Positions 1-8,600 of a DNA stretch of 64,000 nucleotides are shown here, one piece after another. The notes under the pieces were generated by a model that saw nothing but the letters and a program-made list of their open reading frames with translations, had not been told where the DNA came from and made no database searches. The translations under genes were made by a program, and so were the position numbers. The DNA is from Dinoroseobacter sp039192165 (GTDB lineage: Bacteria; Pseudomonadota; Alphaproteobacteria; Rhodobacterales; Rhodobacteraceae): NCBI GenBank assembly GCA_039192165.1, contig JBCCXD010000003.1, forward strand, positions 124,001 through 188,000. Reading direction: 5' to 3'. Each line of letters starts with the position of its first letter. Within the stretch, counting starts at the first letter, position 1.

Positions 1-1355
1 CGAAAGTTGTCCTCGATGATTGGCCCCAAGAGCATGCCAAGCACAAAAGGCGCGAGTGGATAGCGCAACCGCTCCAGCACATAGCCGAGCGTGCCAAAAG
101 CAACCATTACACCCACGTCAAACACACGATTGTTGATCGAGAACACGCCAGCCGCTGCGATGATCAGCAGAAATGGGAGCATCATGCGGTTTGGAATTTG
201 GGTAAGGCGGGCCAAGTGTTTGGCCAACAGGAGCATAGCGATCATCATCACAAATGCTCCAAACAGAACGGCGAAATATATCGCGAAGATTACGTCCGGA
301 GACTGCGAAAACAAGAGCGGTCCCGGCTGCAGACCGTGGATCATCAAGCCACCAATCAGGATCGCTGTGGGCGGATCACCCGGTATGCCCAGTGTTAAAG
401 CTATAATGAGCGCGCCACCTATTGTTGCGTTGTTGGCGGTTTCGGCCGCTACCACTCCATCGACTTCGCCTTTGCCAAACCTTTCCGGGTGCTTTGATGC
501 ATTGCGGCATTGGGCATAGGCGATTAGTCCCGCTGGCGCTCCGCCAACCGCGGGCAATACACCGATCGCGGTTCCGATGACCCCTGATCTCAAATAGTTG
601 ACAGCATTACGTCGCATATCTCGCAACCTTGGGAAGATGCTACCTTCGAATGAATGCCGTTCCCCTCCTCGTTGCCCTGTGCGGGAGGCTTCGATCATGA
701 TCTGCGATACAGCGAACAGCCCGATCAGGGTCGGGATCAGTCCGAACCCGCCTGACATTTCGCGAAAGCCAAATGTGAAACGCTGCAAGCCATCAACCTC
801 TGAGAGCCCGAACGTTGCAGTCAGAAGGCCAAGCAGGCCGGTGAGAGCCCCCCGTACAAGCGACTTTCCTGACACGGAAATTACAGCGACGATCGCAAAG
901 AGACAAACTGCGACGTATTCTGGATAGAAGAACTTAATCGCGAATTCGGCCAGCCAGGGCGCAAAGGAGATCAAGAAAACCGCGCTGATGACGGTGCCGA
1001 CAAACGAGGCGACCACCGCATTGCCGATTGCCTGTCCGGCTCGCCCTTGCTGCGCCATAGGGTATCCATCAAGCGTTGTGGCGACAGACGCCGGAGTGCC
1101 CGGCATTCGGATAAGAATGGCAGTCAGAGCGCCGCCAGACAGACCACCAACATAAACCACGACGAGCAAGGCCATCGCCGTGACCGGATCCATTTGAAAG
1201 GTGAATGGGATTAGCAGAACGACTGCCATTGTCGCGCTAAGACCGGGAATAACCCCAACCATTATTCCGACCAGGACCCCGACAACGATCAAGGTGAGTG
1301 TTTGCAGTTGCAGTACAACCGCCAGGCCAGCAGTGATGCCTTCAATGTCGAGCAC
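1..1355 (-). CDS. tctA: TctA, large permease of a tripartite tricarboxylate transporter (3' end outside window)
   Basis: Large membrane subunit of a TTT-family uptake system, which imports carboxylates across the inner membrane using a TctC periplasmic binding protein. The reverse strand is open from a GTG at 1355 to the window edge, about 451 codons, so roughly the last 50 of the usual 500 residues are missing. The N-terminus is hydrophobic and carries the family motif VIPGLSATMAVVLLIPFTF; near the edge lies LGPIIEDNFR, typical of the C-terminal third. I chose GTG because AGGAGG lies 9 bases upstream and because the tctB stop is only 2 bases away. The gene is the last of an operon with the aldolase, the enolase-superfamily gene and tctB. 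The substrate cannot be read from sequence. Confidence 0.93.
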   Translation of the reverse strand, partial: MLDIEGITAGLAVVLQLQTLTLIVVGVLVGIMVGVIPGLSATMAVVLLIPFTFQMDPVTAMALLVVVYVGGLSGGALTAILIRMPGTPASVATTLDGYPMAQQGRAGQAIGNAVVASFVGTVISAVFLISFAPWLAEFAIKFFYPEYVAVCLFAIVAVISVSGKSLVRGALTGLLGLLTATFGLSEVDGLQRFTFGFREMSGGFGLIPTLIGLFAVSQIMIEASRTGQRGGERHSFEGSIFPRLRDMRRNAVNYLRSGVIGTAIGVLPAVGGAPAGLIAYAQCRNASKHPERFGKGEVDGVVAAETANNATIGGALIIALTLGIPGDPPTAILIGGLMIHGLQPGPLLFSQSPDVIFAIYFAVLFGAFVMMIAMLLLAKHLARLTQIPNRMMLPFLLIIAAAGVFSINNRVFDVGVMVAFGTLGYVLERLRYPLAPFVLGMLLGPIIEDNF

Positions 1356-1357
1356 TT

Positions 1358-1813
1358 TCAGAACCCTCCTGCGAAGGGGAGTTGAACGTGAAGCAGCTCT
1401 TTGAAAACGATATAAATCAGGCCGGATGTGAGGGCGCCGTAAACCGCAGCGAACAACAAGGTCCGAACGTCTTTTTGCTCGCTCAACCAATAATAGCCAA
1501 TGGCGCCTACAAGGGTCGATACTATAAGAAAACCTCCTATCGGCATCAAAAGCACGTAGCCTGCCGCACCAAGAAAAACGAGGCCCGCACGCGGAGAGAA
1601 CTTCTCAGGCGCCTCATCTGTGGCGCGACCACGAATGACGAGATACACAGCAACCCCCCCGATCAAAGCGAGGATCACCCTCGGCCAGAAAGTGGTGTTA
1701 AGGGGGACGAAAGGCCGTGTTTTGAAGGTAAATGTGTTCGCAAACAGGATTGCGATAACGATCAGCAGCACGATCCCGACAATCCTGTCATAGTTCTTTG
1801 TAAACGACATCAT
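1358..1813 (-). CDS. tctB: TctB, small permease of tripartite tricarboxylate transporter
   Basis: Small membrane subunit that pairs with TctA. The 151-residue protein (MMSFTKNYDRIVG...) has about four hydrophobic segments and the usual TctB length. A longer frame starts at 1945, but those extra residues are arginine-rich and overlap the preceding enzyme gene; the start at 1813 makes an ATGA overlap with that gene's stop, so translation is probably coupled. A second ATG follows at 1810. The TctB family is weakly conserved, so the call rests on topology, size and position directly before tctA. Confidence 0.88.
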   Translation of the reverse strand: MMSFTKNYDRIVGIVLLIVIAILFANTFTFKTRPFVPLNTTFWPRVILALIGGVAVYLVIRGRATDEAPEKFSPRAGLVFLGAAGYVLLMPIGGFLIVSTLVGAIGYYWLSEQKDVRTLLFAAVYGALTSGLIYIVFKELLHVQLPFAGGF

Positions 1814-3021
1814 GTGAACTCGATCTGATCGGTTGCCATTTTGCGGATTTTCGCCCAGTCGTAGCGCACACCCAGACCGGGGCCCGACGGAACACAAACG
1901 GTGCCGTCTTTGCCTAAACCTTCGAAATTGTCCGAATATCCACATTTGTAGACCGGCGGTGCATGGATATTGGTCCCATCTGGCATGACCAGTCCGAACT
2001 CGTAAAAGTTCGTGTTGCGGATTGCCGCCATGGTCAGACGATGCGCTGGTCCGCTGCCGTGCACTTCCATGTCCATCCCGAAGGCCTCAGCCAGGTGAGC
2101 GATCTTCAAGCACCCAGAAATTCCGCCATCCAGCTCCGGGTCGGCTCGAATGAAGTCGGTCGCTCCTGAGGACACCCAGTCGGCCTTTGCCTCTAGTCCG
2201 CGCACATGTTCACCGCAGAGCAAAGGGGTCTTGATTTGTTGGCGCAAGCGTTGATGCGCAGCCCGCGAATGGCCGCTGTCGCGAAACACGTCCTCGAGCC
2301 AATACAGACCGGCCTCGTCCGCTGCATACCCCACTTGGATTGCTTCTCCAAAGGTGGTCAGATCGCATCCAGGGTCCAGAAACAAGTTCAGTGCTTTTCG
2401 ATCCGGTAGATGCATGGCGAGCGCCTCGATTGCCTGCGAGTAACCTTTCGCGTCGTCGCCCGGCCACCCACGGAACTTCACGCCGCGAAAGCCGACTTCG
2501 ACGCAATGATCGGCCGCATCTTTCAGGGCTTCATGCGATGCGATATCTCCTTGGCGATGACCATGGATAAGACTTGCATAGGTCGGCAGTTTGGCCCGCC
2601 ACAGGCCAATCATGTCCGAGATTGACGTATTGAGTGACTTTCCCAGCAAGTCCCACATCGCGATGTCGAGAGCGCCCACACCCAGTTGTCCGAGCGTTTG
2701 CAATTGCTTGCTTGCGAACGCATTAAAGACCGTGTTTGACCCGATCGGCATTCCAACGATGCCTTTAGCAACTGTTGCAACTTGAGCGGATACCGCAGGG
2801 CGGCCCCCCATATGCGCGACGTACTCCCCGACGACATTGTCGCTCTCCAACCGGATCGCGAATGTCGGCATTTCCGCTTCGGCGCCGACTTTGTAGAACA
2901 GCTTACCGGTGCGCGGGTCGCGCGCAGCATTGGTGACCGGGTAACGAAACTGGACTAGCTCCACGCGTTTGATCAAGGGTTTTGACTTGGTGACCGGGCT
3001 TGTGGGGTTGAGGCTGTTCAT
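1810..3021 (-). CDS. Mandelate racemase/muconate lactonizing enzyme family protein (enolase superfamily)
   Basis: Mg-dependent enzyme that would abstract the proton alpha to a carboxylate, probably an acid-sugar or hydroxy-acid dehydratase or racemase. The layout is of the mandelate racemase type: a KFR motif (KxK/KxR base) after the capping domain, metal ligands in LFLDPG, WLEDVF and LLCGEH, and a His-Asp dyad suggested by IRADPELDGG and MEVHGSG, followed by a Glu in FYEFGL. Length about 403 residues, normal for the family. The start at 3021 (MNSLNPTSP) is one base after the aldolase stop; the upstream in-frame ATG would overlap it. It lies between an HpcH-type aldolase and tctBA, which suggests the order uptake, dehydration, aldol cleavage. 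Substrate unknown. Confidence 0.88.
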   Translation of the reverse strand: MNSLNPTSPVTKSKPLIKRVELVQFRYPVTNAARDPRTGKLFYKVGAEAEMPTFAIRLESDNVVGEYVAHMGGRPAVSAQVATVAKGIVGMPIGSNTVFNAFASKQLQTLGQLGVGALDIAMWDLLGKSLNTSISDMIGLWRAKLPTYASLIHGHRQGDIASHEALKDAADHCVEVGFRGVKFRGWPGDDAKGYSQAIEALAMHLPDRKALNLFLDPGCDLTTFGEAIQVGYAADEAGLYWLEDVFRDSGHSRAAHQRLRQQIKTPLLCGEHVRGLEAKADWVSSGATDFIRADPELDGGISGCLKIAHLAEAFGMDMEVHGSGPAHRLTMAAIRNTNFYEFGLVMPDGTNIHAPPVYKCGYSDNFEGLGKDGTVCVPSGPGLGVRYDWAKIRKMATDQIEFT

Positions 3022-3022
3022 C

Positions 3023-3787
3023 TCAAGCTTCCCTGCGCACGCTGGCGACAACCTGGGACGCGGCCTGCGCCAAAAGTTTGGCGTCGTTCAGCACGGTGAC
3101 GAACCGAAACCCTTCGGCGATCATGCGGTTTGCAAAGGTCGCACTGCCACAATGGATACCGGCAACTTTCCCAGCTGCACGACAAGCGGAGAGTACGTGG
3201 TCGATCGCCGCTTTCATTTCAGGCTGATCAGGTTCAAACCCGGGCGGGAAGCCAAGGTTCAACGAAAGATCAGCGGGGCCGACATACAGCGCATCAATCC
3301 CTTCGACAGCCGCAATTTCCTCAGCATTGGACAGGCCATCACGCGTTTCGATCATTGCGATAAGCGCAATCTGATCATTGGCAGTTGCCGGATAGTCGGA
3401 CCCGGAATACAGCATCTGGCGATGAGGACCAAAGCTGCGATCTCCGTGCGGCGGGTACTTGGCCGCGCGCACAAGGCGGTGCGCATCTTCAGCTGTATTC
3501 ACGAGCGGGCAGATTACACCCATAGCGCCCAAATCGAGCACGCGTACAACATCAACTTCCCCCAGCTCTCTTACACGCGCCAAGGGTGTAACTTGAGTGG
3601 TCGATATTGCCTGGAACTGGTGCGTCGCGATCGAATAGTCCTGAAAACCGTGCTGAAGGTCGACCGTAAGTGCATCAAAACCTTGGTGCGCCAGCAGCTC
3701 GACTCCATAGTTGTCCGTCATTGACAGGAAAAGGTTCAGGGCAACGCCGCCGTCACGCCACGTCTGAAGAAGTTGATTTTGCCGCAT
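3023..3787 (-). CDS. HpcH/HpaI family class II aldolase
   Basis: Metal-dependent aldolase of the HpcH/HpaI family, which splits 4-hydroxy-2-oxo acids to pyruvate and an aldehyde. Visible signatures are VDLQHG near residue 42, GAMGVICPLVNTAEDA, MIETRDG and YVGPADLSLNLG (metal-binding Glu and Asp). At 254 residues it is full length. It is first in the minus-strand operon and diverges from the LysR gene at 3903; the 115-base gap should hold the divergent promoters. The neighbouring enolase-superfamily protein could supply its 2-keto-3-deoxy acid substrate. A second, distinct member of the same family is encoded at 7667. Confidence 0.9.
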   Translation of the reverse strand: MRQNQLLQTWRDGGVALNLFLSMTDNYGVELLAHQGFDALTVDLQHGFQDYSIATHQFQAISTTQVTPLARVRELGEVDVVRVLDLGAMGVICPLVNTAEDAHRLVRAAKYPPHGDRSFGPHRQMLYSGSDYPATANDQIALIAMIETRDGLSNAEEIAAVEGIDALYVGPADLSLNLGFPPGFEPDQPEMKAAIDHVLSACRAAGKVAGIHCGSATFANRMIAEGFRFVTVLNDAKLLAQAASQVVASVRREA

Positions 3788-3902
3788 AGAATCCTCCCGA
3801 TTGGGCCGATTCCGGCCTGAAGTTCTTGGAAGGACAGTAGATCGTCGCTCATTGTGAAAGAAATGACTTTTTGGGCCGAGCGAAGTCGTTTACGGAATAC
3901 TC

Positions 3903-4796
3903 ATGAAAATTCGCCAGATGGAAGCCATGCGCGCTGTCGTTCAGGCAGGCACTACAAAAGATGCTGCACCTCGGATTCTGCTGACCCAGTCAGCCGTAAG
4001 CAAGCTGATTAACCAGCTTGAGGATGAACTCAGCGCTTCTCTGTTTCATCGGCAGGGTGGCCAAATGGTTCTCACGCCTGAAGGGCGGATGATCTATGAA
4101 GATATCGAACGCGTCCTGACAATTGTCGATGAGATGCGTGAAAAGTCTCGCGACACGGGTGCAATGCGGTCTGGCAAGCTTCGGATCGGAACTATGCCTG
4201 CCCTTGGCCACGGCTTACTGCCCCACGCGCTCAATGCTCTGCGTCAAAAATTCCCAAATGCGAGCGTCGTTATTGAGGAACAGCCACGTGTAAGGATCGA
4301 AGAACAGGTCTTGTCCGGATACTACGACATTGGGCTCGTCACGCTGCCGGTCCAGAGCGACAGACTTGTTGTCACAGAGCTTGGGACGGTTTCAGCGGTA
4401 TGTGTTGTGCCTCACAATCACCCGTTGACGGACAAGGAGGTCATCGACGTTCAGGACCTGGCAGACGAAGATGTCATCTCGGTCGACCCTAAGACGCTTC
4501 TGCGACACCGGACAGATGCGCTATTTGGCGAAGCGCGGGTACGGCGCAAACTGAACATACAGACCCAGTCAACACTATTGGCTTGCAACCTCGTGCGAAC
4601 AGGTATCGGCGTCGCGATTGTGCATCCGTTGATCGCACATTCCTATCTTCCCGCAATCGAATACAGACCGTTTCATCCGAAAATCGAACTCAAGTATGCA
4701 GTCGTCTCGCAACGCGAAGACCTGCCCCACATCGCGTTGGAATTCATCGGAAATGCGAAGAGTACGCTCAAGGAAATCACGAACCCTTCTTCATGA
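3903..4796 (+). CDS. LysR-family transcriptional regulator
   Basis: DNA-binding regulator of 297 residues with the usual N-terminal winged helix-turn-helix (LLTQSAVSKLINQLEDELSA, about residues 27-46) and a C-terminal effector-binding domain. It lies between the divergent aldolase operon and tctC, the usual position for a regulator of both. A T-N11-A palindrome of LysR-box form lies just after the gene, upstream of tctC. The co-inducer is probably the transported acid or a breakdown product (inference). Confidence 0.92.
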   Translation: MKIRQMEAMRAVVQAGTTKDAAPRILLTQSAVSKLINQLEDELSASLFHRQGGQMVLTPEGRMIYEDIERVLTIVDEMREKSRDTGAMRSGKLRIGTMPALGHGLLPHALNALRQKFPNASVVIEEQPRVRIEEQVLSGYYDIGLVTLPVQSDRLVVTELGTVSAVCVVPHNHPLTDKEVIDVQDLADEDVISVDPKTLLRHRTDALFGEARVRRKLNIQTQSTLLACNLVRTGIGVAIVHPLIAHSYLPAIEYRPFHPKIELKYAVVSQREDLPHIALEFIGNAKSTLKEITNPSS

Positions 4797-4798
4797 AA

Positions 4799-4819
4799 AA
4801 AATTCCAAAACGGAATTTT
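4799..4819. promoter_or_regulatory. Inverted repeat with 8-bp arms upstream of tctC
   Basis: AAAATTCC and GGAATTTT flank a 5-base spacer AAAAC, immediately after the lysR stop and 110 bases before tctC. It is too AT-rich for a strong terminator; it could be an operator or a weak lysR terminator. Confidence 0.4.
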
Positions 4820-4829
4820 GCGGGGAAAA

Positions 4830-4846
4830 GATTGAATTTTTCAATC
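4830..4846. promoter_or_regulatory. LysR-type box (T-N11-A palindrome) upstream of tctC
   Basis: GATTGAA-TTT-TTCAATC is a perfect palindrome with 7-base arms and contains the T-N11-A core (T4832 to A4844) typical of LysR-family operators. It is about 80 bases before the tctC start and follows a lysR gene, so it is the best candidate site for that regulator. Seen directly as a palindrome; its function is inferred. Confidence 0.5.
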
Positions 4847-4928
4847 AGCCGAACGCGTCCTATCCTGCCTTCAATCGGACCTCTGCGCGCTCCGCACGCT
4901 GGCCCGGAAATCCAGGGAGGAAGTACAT

Positions 4929-5879
4929 ATGAACAAACTCTTTACCACGGCACTGGCAGGTACTTGCGGGGCGATGCTATTTGCATCGGCAGCAATAGCC
5001 GAATACCCCGGCGACCAAACGGTACGTATCATCATCCCGTTCCCGCCGGGCGGAACCACTGACACCGTCTTTCGCACCGTTCAGCCTTACTTCCAAGAAG
5101 CCCTGGGCCAGGACATTGTTATTGTAAATATGAAGGGAGCAGGTGGCGCCGTCGGCACGCAGGCCGCGATTGACGCATCTCCCGACGGCTACACGCTTGG
5201 CACGCTGCAGACCAATACCATGATCGCGCAGGCTGTCGGTTTGGGCGATTATCAGGACGAAGACTACGTACCTGCTGTGTCGATCGGGTTCATGCCTCTG
5301 GCAATCACCGTAAAGGGCGACAGTCCGATCCAAAATCTACAGGAATTCAAGGATGCGGCCGAAGGATCGCCTGGAGAAGTTGGGATCGCAATGGGCGTTG
5401 GCACTTTGGCGCATTTCGTTGCGCAGATGACAGAGAACACACTGGGTGTTGATCTTGAGCTGATTAACGCAGGCGGTGGGGCGCAGAAGAAAGCCGCAGT
5501 TCTGGGCGGGCACGCAACGTCTATGATTGACCCCCCTCCCGGTGTCATCGGCTTGCACGAGTCTGGCGACGCTCGAATTTTAGCAGTGTTCGGCCCGGAA
5601 CGCGTTGGCCCGCTGCCGGACGTACCAACGGCGAGCGAACAGGGCGTCGAACTGAATGCCTTCCAGATGAAAGGGTTCTTTGTGCCTAAGGGCACGCCGG
5701 ACGAGGTGATCCAAACTCTTGGCGATGCGCTGTGCAGCCTTGGCGACAACGAAGAGCTTCAGGGTAAATTGGCCGCTCTGGCGGTGTCCTGGCGCTGCGA
5801 AATTGGTACCGAGTATGCTGAGTGGGTTGATGAAACACGCGCTGATGTGAACGCGCTGGCGGGACAAATGGGCTACTAA
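4929..5879 (+). CDS. tctC: TctC, tripartite tricarboxylate transporter substrate-binding protein
   Basis: Periplasmic binding protein of the Bug/TctC family, 316 residues. It has a signal peptide with likely cleavage after ASAAIA (near residue 24) and the family motifs PFPPGGTTDT and KGAGGAVGT. It delivers the ligand to the TctAB permease encoded divergently at 1-1813. GGAGG lies 8 bases before the ATG. A strong terminator follows the gene, so it may be made in excess over the enzymes behind it, as is common for binding proteins. Confidence 0.94.
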   Translation: MNKLFTTALAGTCGAMLFASAAIAEYPGDQTVRIIIPFPPGGTTDTVFRTVQPYFQEALGQDIVIVNMKGAGGAVGTQAAIDASPDGYTLGTLQTNTMIAQAVGLGDYQDEDYVPAVSIGFMPLAITVKGDSPIQNLQEFKDAAEGSPGEVGIAMGVGTLAHFVAQMTENTLGVDLELINAGGGAQKKAAVLGGHATSMIDPPPGVIGLHESGDARILAVFGPERVGPLPDVPTASEQGVELNAFQMKGFFVPKGTPDEVIQTLGDALCSLGDNEELQGKLAALAVSWRCEIGTEYAEWVDETRADVNALAGQMGY

Positions 5880-5899
5880 GCACTCCCCCCAAAAAACTG

Positions 5900-5932
5900 G
5901 GCGCAGCAGACATCGCTGCGCCTTTTTCTTTC
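5900..5932 (+). terminator. Rho-independent terminator after tctC
   Basis: GGCGCAGC (5900-5907) pairs with GCTGCGCC (5915-5922) across a 7-base loop, followed by TTTTTCTTTCT. It separates tctC from the dehydrogenase gene at 5951 and may act as a partial terminator inside a longer operon. Confidence 0.85.
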
Positions 5933-5950
5933 TCAGCTAAGAGCAGTGTT

Positions 5951-6895
5951 ATGGCAAAGATCGGGTTCATTGGGGCTGGGAAAATGGGCTCCGGCGTGGT
6001 GCTGAACTTGTGCGGCGCCGGGCATGCCGTCAGAGTTCTGATGCGCGCCAATCGGCAGTATGAAAGCGAACTCTCCTCTGCGGGTGCCAGCATTTCGACC
6101 GACATAAACTCGTGCTTCAAGGATCAGGACTTTGTGTTCGTCTGCCTGGCAAGCATGACCGCATGGCAAGAGGTCTTTGCTGCTCTGGAGTCTTCCGGAG
6201 ATGCCAATACGATCGTGGTAGACTTAACAACTGCTCAGCCGGGTACGACCGCTAAAGCGGCGTCCACACTGCGCGAGAGAGGCATAGGCCTGATCGACGC
6301 TCCGATGTTGAAAGGCCCGCCTGCTGCAAGAGCGGCCACACTACATCTTCTCGTCGGTGGCGCAGCGAATGACATCGAGCACGCGATGCCCGTTCTGCGA
6401 ACCATTTCGGAAGCGCAGCATTTGACCGGGGCGTCAGGTACCGGCCATGCGCTTAAACTGATCAACAATGCGGTCACCCTGACTAACTCCGCCATCGTTT
6501 ACGAGGCATTTGCGCTTGCAGCTTCAATGGGTATTGACTTTCCGCTTGCATACACCGCGATGCGGGAGAGCGCTGCCGGAAGTAAGCGACTGGATGCGAT
6601 TGCGCCGATTTTGATCTCGGGAGAGCACCTGCCTTCTTTCGATGTCGCAACAGCTCTTAAGGATCTCGAACTCTACAACGAAATGGCGCGCGAAGAAGGC
6701 ACCATCAGTCTGGTCGGAAGTGGAGCACAATCGATCTACCGACTTGGGACACTGTTTGGCCTGTCTGACCTGCCTGTCACACAGCTCGGCGAGATGCTGT
6801 TCGCTCTCAATACGGGAAGCATCGACAACATTGGTCTTCCCGGAACCATTCTCAAATCTTACCAGGCCAAAGAAAAGGAGCCGCGTCATGCTTGA
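5951..6895 (+). CDS. NAD(P)-dependent beta-hydroxyacid dehydrogenase (3-hydroxyisobutyrate dehydrogenase family)
   Basis: Oxidoreductase of 314 residues. It has an N-terminal Rossmann fold (GFIGAGKMGSG), a substrate-binding region around VDLTTAQPGTT, and the catalytic lysine in GHALKLINNAV. The C-terminal helical domain is of usual length. The family oxidises beta-hydroxy acids or reduces tartronate-type semialdehydes; the exact substrate is not clear. The last codons overlap the start of the HpaH-like gene by 8 bases, so this gene, the hydratase and the second aldolase form a coupled operon. Confidence 0.88.
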   Translation: MAKIGFIGAGKMGSGVVLNLCGAGHAVRVLMRANRQYESELSSAGASISTDINSCFKDQDFVFVCLASMTAWQEVFAALESSGDANTIVVDLTTAQPGTTAKAASTLRERGIGLIDAPMLKGPPAARAATLHLLVGGAANDIEHAMPVLRTISEAQHLTGASGTGHALKLINNAVTLTNSAIVYEAFALAASMGIDFPLAYTAMRESAAGSKRLDAIAPILISGEHLPSFDVATALKDLELYNEMAREEGTISLVGSGAQSIYRLGTLFGLSDLPVTQLGEMLFALNTGSIDNIGLPGTILKSYQAKEKEPRHA

Positions 6896-7670
6896 TGCTG
6901 CAACACGTCAGTCGGTCGCTGACGCCCTGCTGGAAGCCCACCGCACGAAAGTTCAAACCACCCGGCCGTCCGCCCTCTATCCTGAAATCGAAATTGAAGA
7001 CAGCTATGCCATTTCGAGTCTCGTAAACGATGCCTACTTGCGCGCGGGAGCCAAGCTGATCGGTCATAAAGTCGGGCTGACCTCGCTCGCCATGCAGCGG
7101 TCAAGCAAGATTGACGAACCGGATTACGGCTATCTTCTGGACAATATGCTGTACGCCGATGGTACCAAGATTCCGCGCGAGACCTTCGCGGTCCCAAGGG
7201 TCGAGCTTGAGCTGACCTTCGTCCTCGGTGAGCACCTAGAGGGCCCGGGTGTCGGGCTTCTTGAGGTCATGCGCGCCACCGAATATGTGGTGCCGTCGAT
7301 CGAAATAATTGATGCCCGTGTGGACGAGCCTCGCCAGATATTTGACACGGTGGCGGACAACGGCGCCGCAGCGGGCCTGATCCTCGGCGGCGTACCGGTC
7401 CGCCCGCACGATGTCGACCTTCGCATGGTCACCGGTGTGCTATATCGAAACGCGGATATCGAAGAAACAGGCGTTGCCTGTGGCGTGCTTGGAAATCCTG
7501 CGATGGGCATCGCGTGGTTGGCCAACAAGCTCGGTGCACACGGTGTCGCACTGGAACCAGGCCACATGGTCTTGTCAGGTTCGTTCGTGCGCCCTGTCTG
7601 GGCTGATAAGGGAGACACGATCCGCGCCGACTTCGGGCCTTTGGGCAGTGTGTCGGTGCACTTGGTATGA
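6888..7670 (+). CDS. hpaH: 2-keto-4-pentenoate hydratase / 2-oxohept-4-ene-1,7-dioate hydratase family (HpaH/MhpD-like)
   Basis: Mg-dependent hydratase of the fumarylacetoacetase superfamily, 260 residues. It would add water to a 2-oxo-enoic acid to give the 4-hydroxy-2-oxo acid that HpaI-type aldolases cleave. Motifs include KLIGHKVGLTS, PRVELELTFVL (metal-binding Glu residues) and a DNGAAAGLILG segment. The true start is the ATG at 6888, preceded by AAAGGAG; an in-frame upstream extension to 6642 lies inside the dehydrogenase gene and is rejected. The ATGA overlap with the next gene supports a hydratase-aldolase pair. In homoprotocatechuate breakdown HpaH and HpaI act in sequence, but the other hpa genes are not in this window, so the true pathway may differ. 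Confidence 0.85.
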   Translation: MLDAATRQSVADALLEAHRTKVQTTRPSALYPEIEIEDSYAISSLVNDAYLRAGAKLIGHKVGLTSLAMQRSSKIDEPDYGYLLDNMLYADGTKIPRETFAVPRVELELTFVLGEHLEGPGVGLLEVMRATEYVVPSIEIIDARVDEPRQIFDTVADNGAAAGLILGGVPVRPHDVDLRMVTGVLYRNADIEETGVACGVLGNPAMGIAWLANKLGAHGVALEPGHMVLSGSFVRPVWADKGDTIRADFGPLGSVSVHLV

Positions 7671-8443
7671 GCGCCATTCTACCTCCCGAGAACAGGTTCA
7701 AGCGCAGGCTTCTCGAGGGTGAGCCTCTGACAGGGATTTGGAACAGCCTTGGTAGTCCTGCGGCGGCTGAAGCTTTGTCGTTGGTGGGGTACGACTGGAT
7801 GCTGTTTGACACCGAGCATGCACCCGTAGAGATTTCGGGGCTAGCCCCGCTGCTACAGGCGAGTTCGTGTGGAACGGCATCCGCGATTGTTCGACCAGCC
7901 TGGAATGATCAGGTCCTGATCAAGAGGGCGCTCGATATCGGCGCGCAGACGCTGCTTATTCCTTTCGTGCAAAATGCCGAAGAGGCGCGTGCAGCGGTTG
8001 CAAGTATGCGCTACCCTCCGGAAGGATGCCGCGGCGTTGCCGGCGCCACTCGGGCCAGTCGATACGGCATGGCCAAAGGCTATTTGAACTCAGCAAATGA
8101 GCAGATGTGCTGCTTGGTTCAGATCGAAACCGGCACCGCGGTTGATGAACTGGAAGAGATTGCAGGGACACCAGGTGTCGACGGGGTTTTCATTGGTCCG
8201 TCCGACTTGGCTGCCTCGTTAGGTCACCTTGGTGAGCCAAGTCATCCGAGTGTTCAGGCTGTCCTCAAACACTGCGCGTCCCGTCTTCGGGCAATCAACC
8301 TGCCGGCTGGTATTCTTGCGACGGATACCGCGTCTGCTCAGCGATATTCTGACTATGGATATCAATTCATAGCTGTCGCTGTGGATATACCTCTGCTTGC
8401 AAACGCCGCCAGCAACACTCTGGAAGCATTTCTGGATACTTGA
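7667..8443 (+). CDS. hpaI: 4-hydroxy-2-oxoheptanedioate aldolase-like protein (HpaI family)
   Basis: Class II pyruvate aldolase of 258 residues with FDTEHAP (residue ~44), QIETGTAVDELEEI and FIGPSDLAASLGHLG, all typical of HpaI. It would cleave the 4-hydroxy-2-oxo acid made by the coupled hydratase to pyruvate and an aldehyde such as succinic semialdehyde. Start chosen at the ATGA overlap with the hydratase. It differs clearly from the aldolase encoded at 3023, so the locus has two aldolases of this family, perhaps for two branches or stereoisomers. Confidence 0.88.
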   Translation: MSAILPPENRFKRRLLEGEPLTGIWNSLGSPAAAEALSLVGYDWMLFDTEHAPVEISGLAPLLQASSCGTASAIVRPAWNDQVLIKRALDIGAQTLLIPFVQNAEEARAAVASMRYPPEGCRGVAGATRASRYGMAKGYLNSANEQMCCLVQIETGTAVDELEEIAGTPGVDGVFIGPSDLAASLGHLGEPSHPSVQAVLKHCASRLRAINLPAGILATDTASAQRYSDYGYQFIAVAVDIPLLANAASNTLEAFLDT

Positions 8444-8600
8444 TGTAGCGTTGGTCGGATACTTCCTCGATTGGGTAGGCGCCCAGACTGTCATCGGGGA
8501 GCTAGGCAACCAGTAAATGACGAAGGATGTCGCGGATGGCTTCATTATCGGCCCTATCCTCGACATCGATGGTGGGCACCAAAGCGCCCATCGGGTGATC

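Noticed and set aside
2969..3724. 251-codon plus-strand frame opposite the aldolase gene
   Set aside because: The minus-strand frame has all HpcH/HpaI motifs; this one has none.
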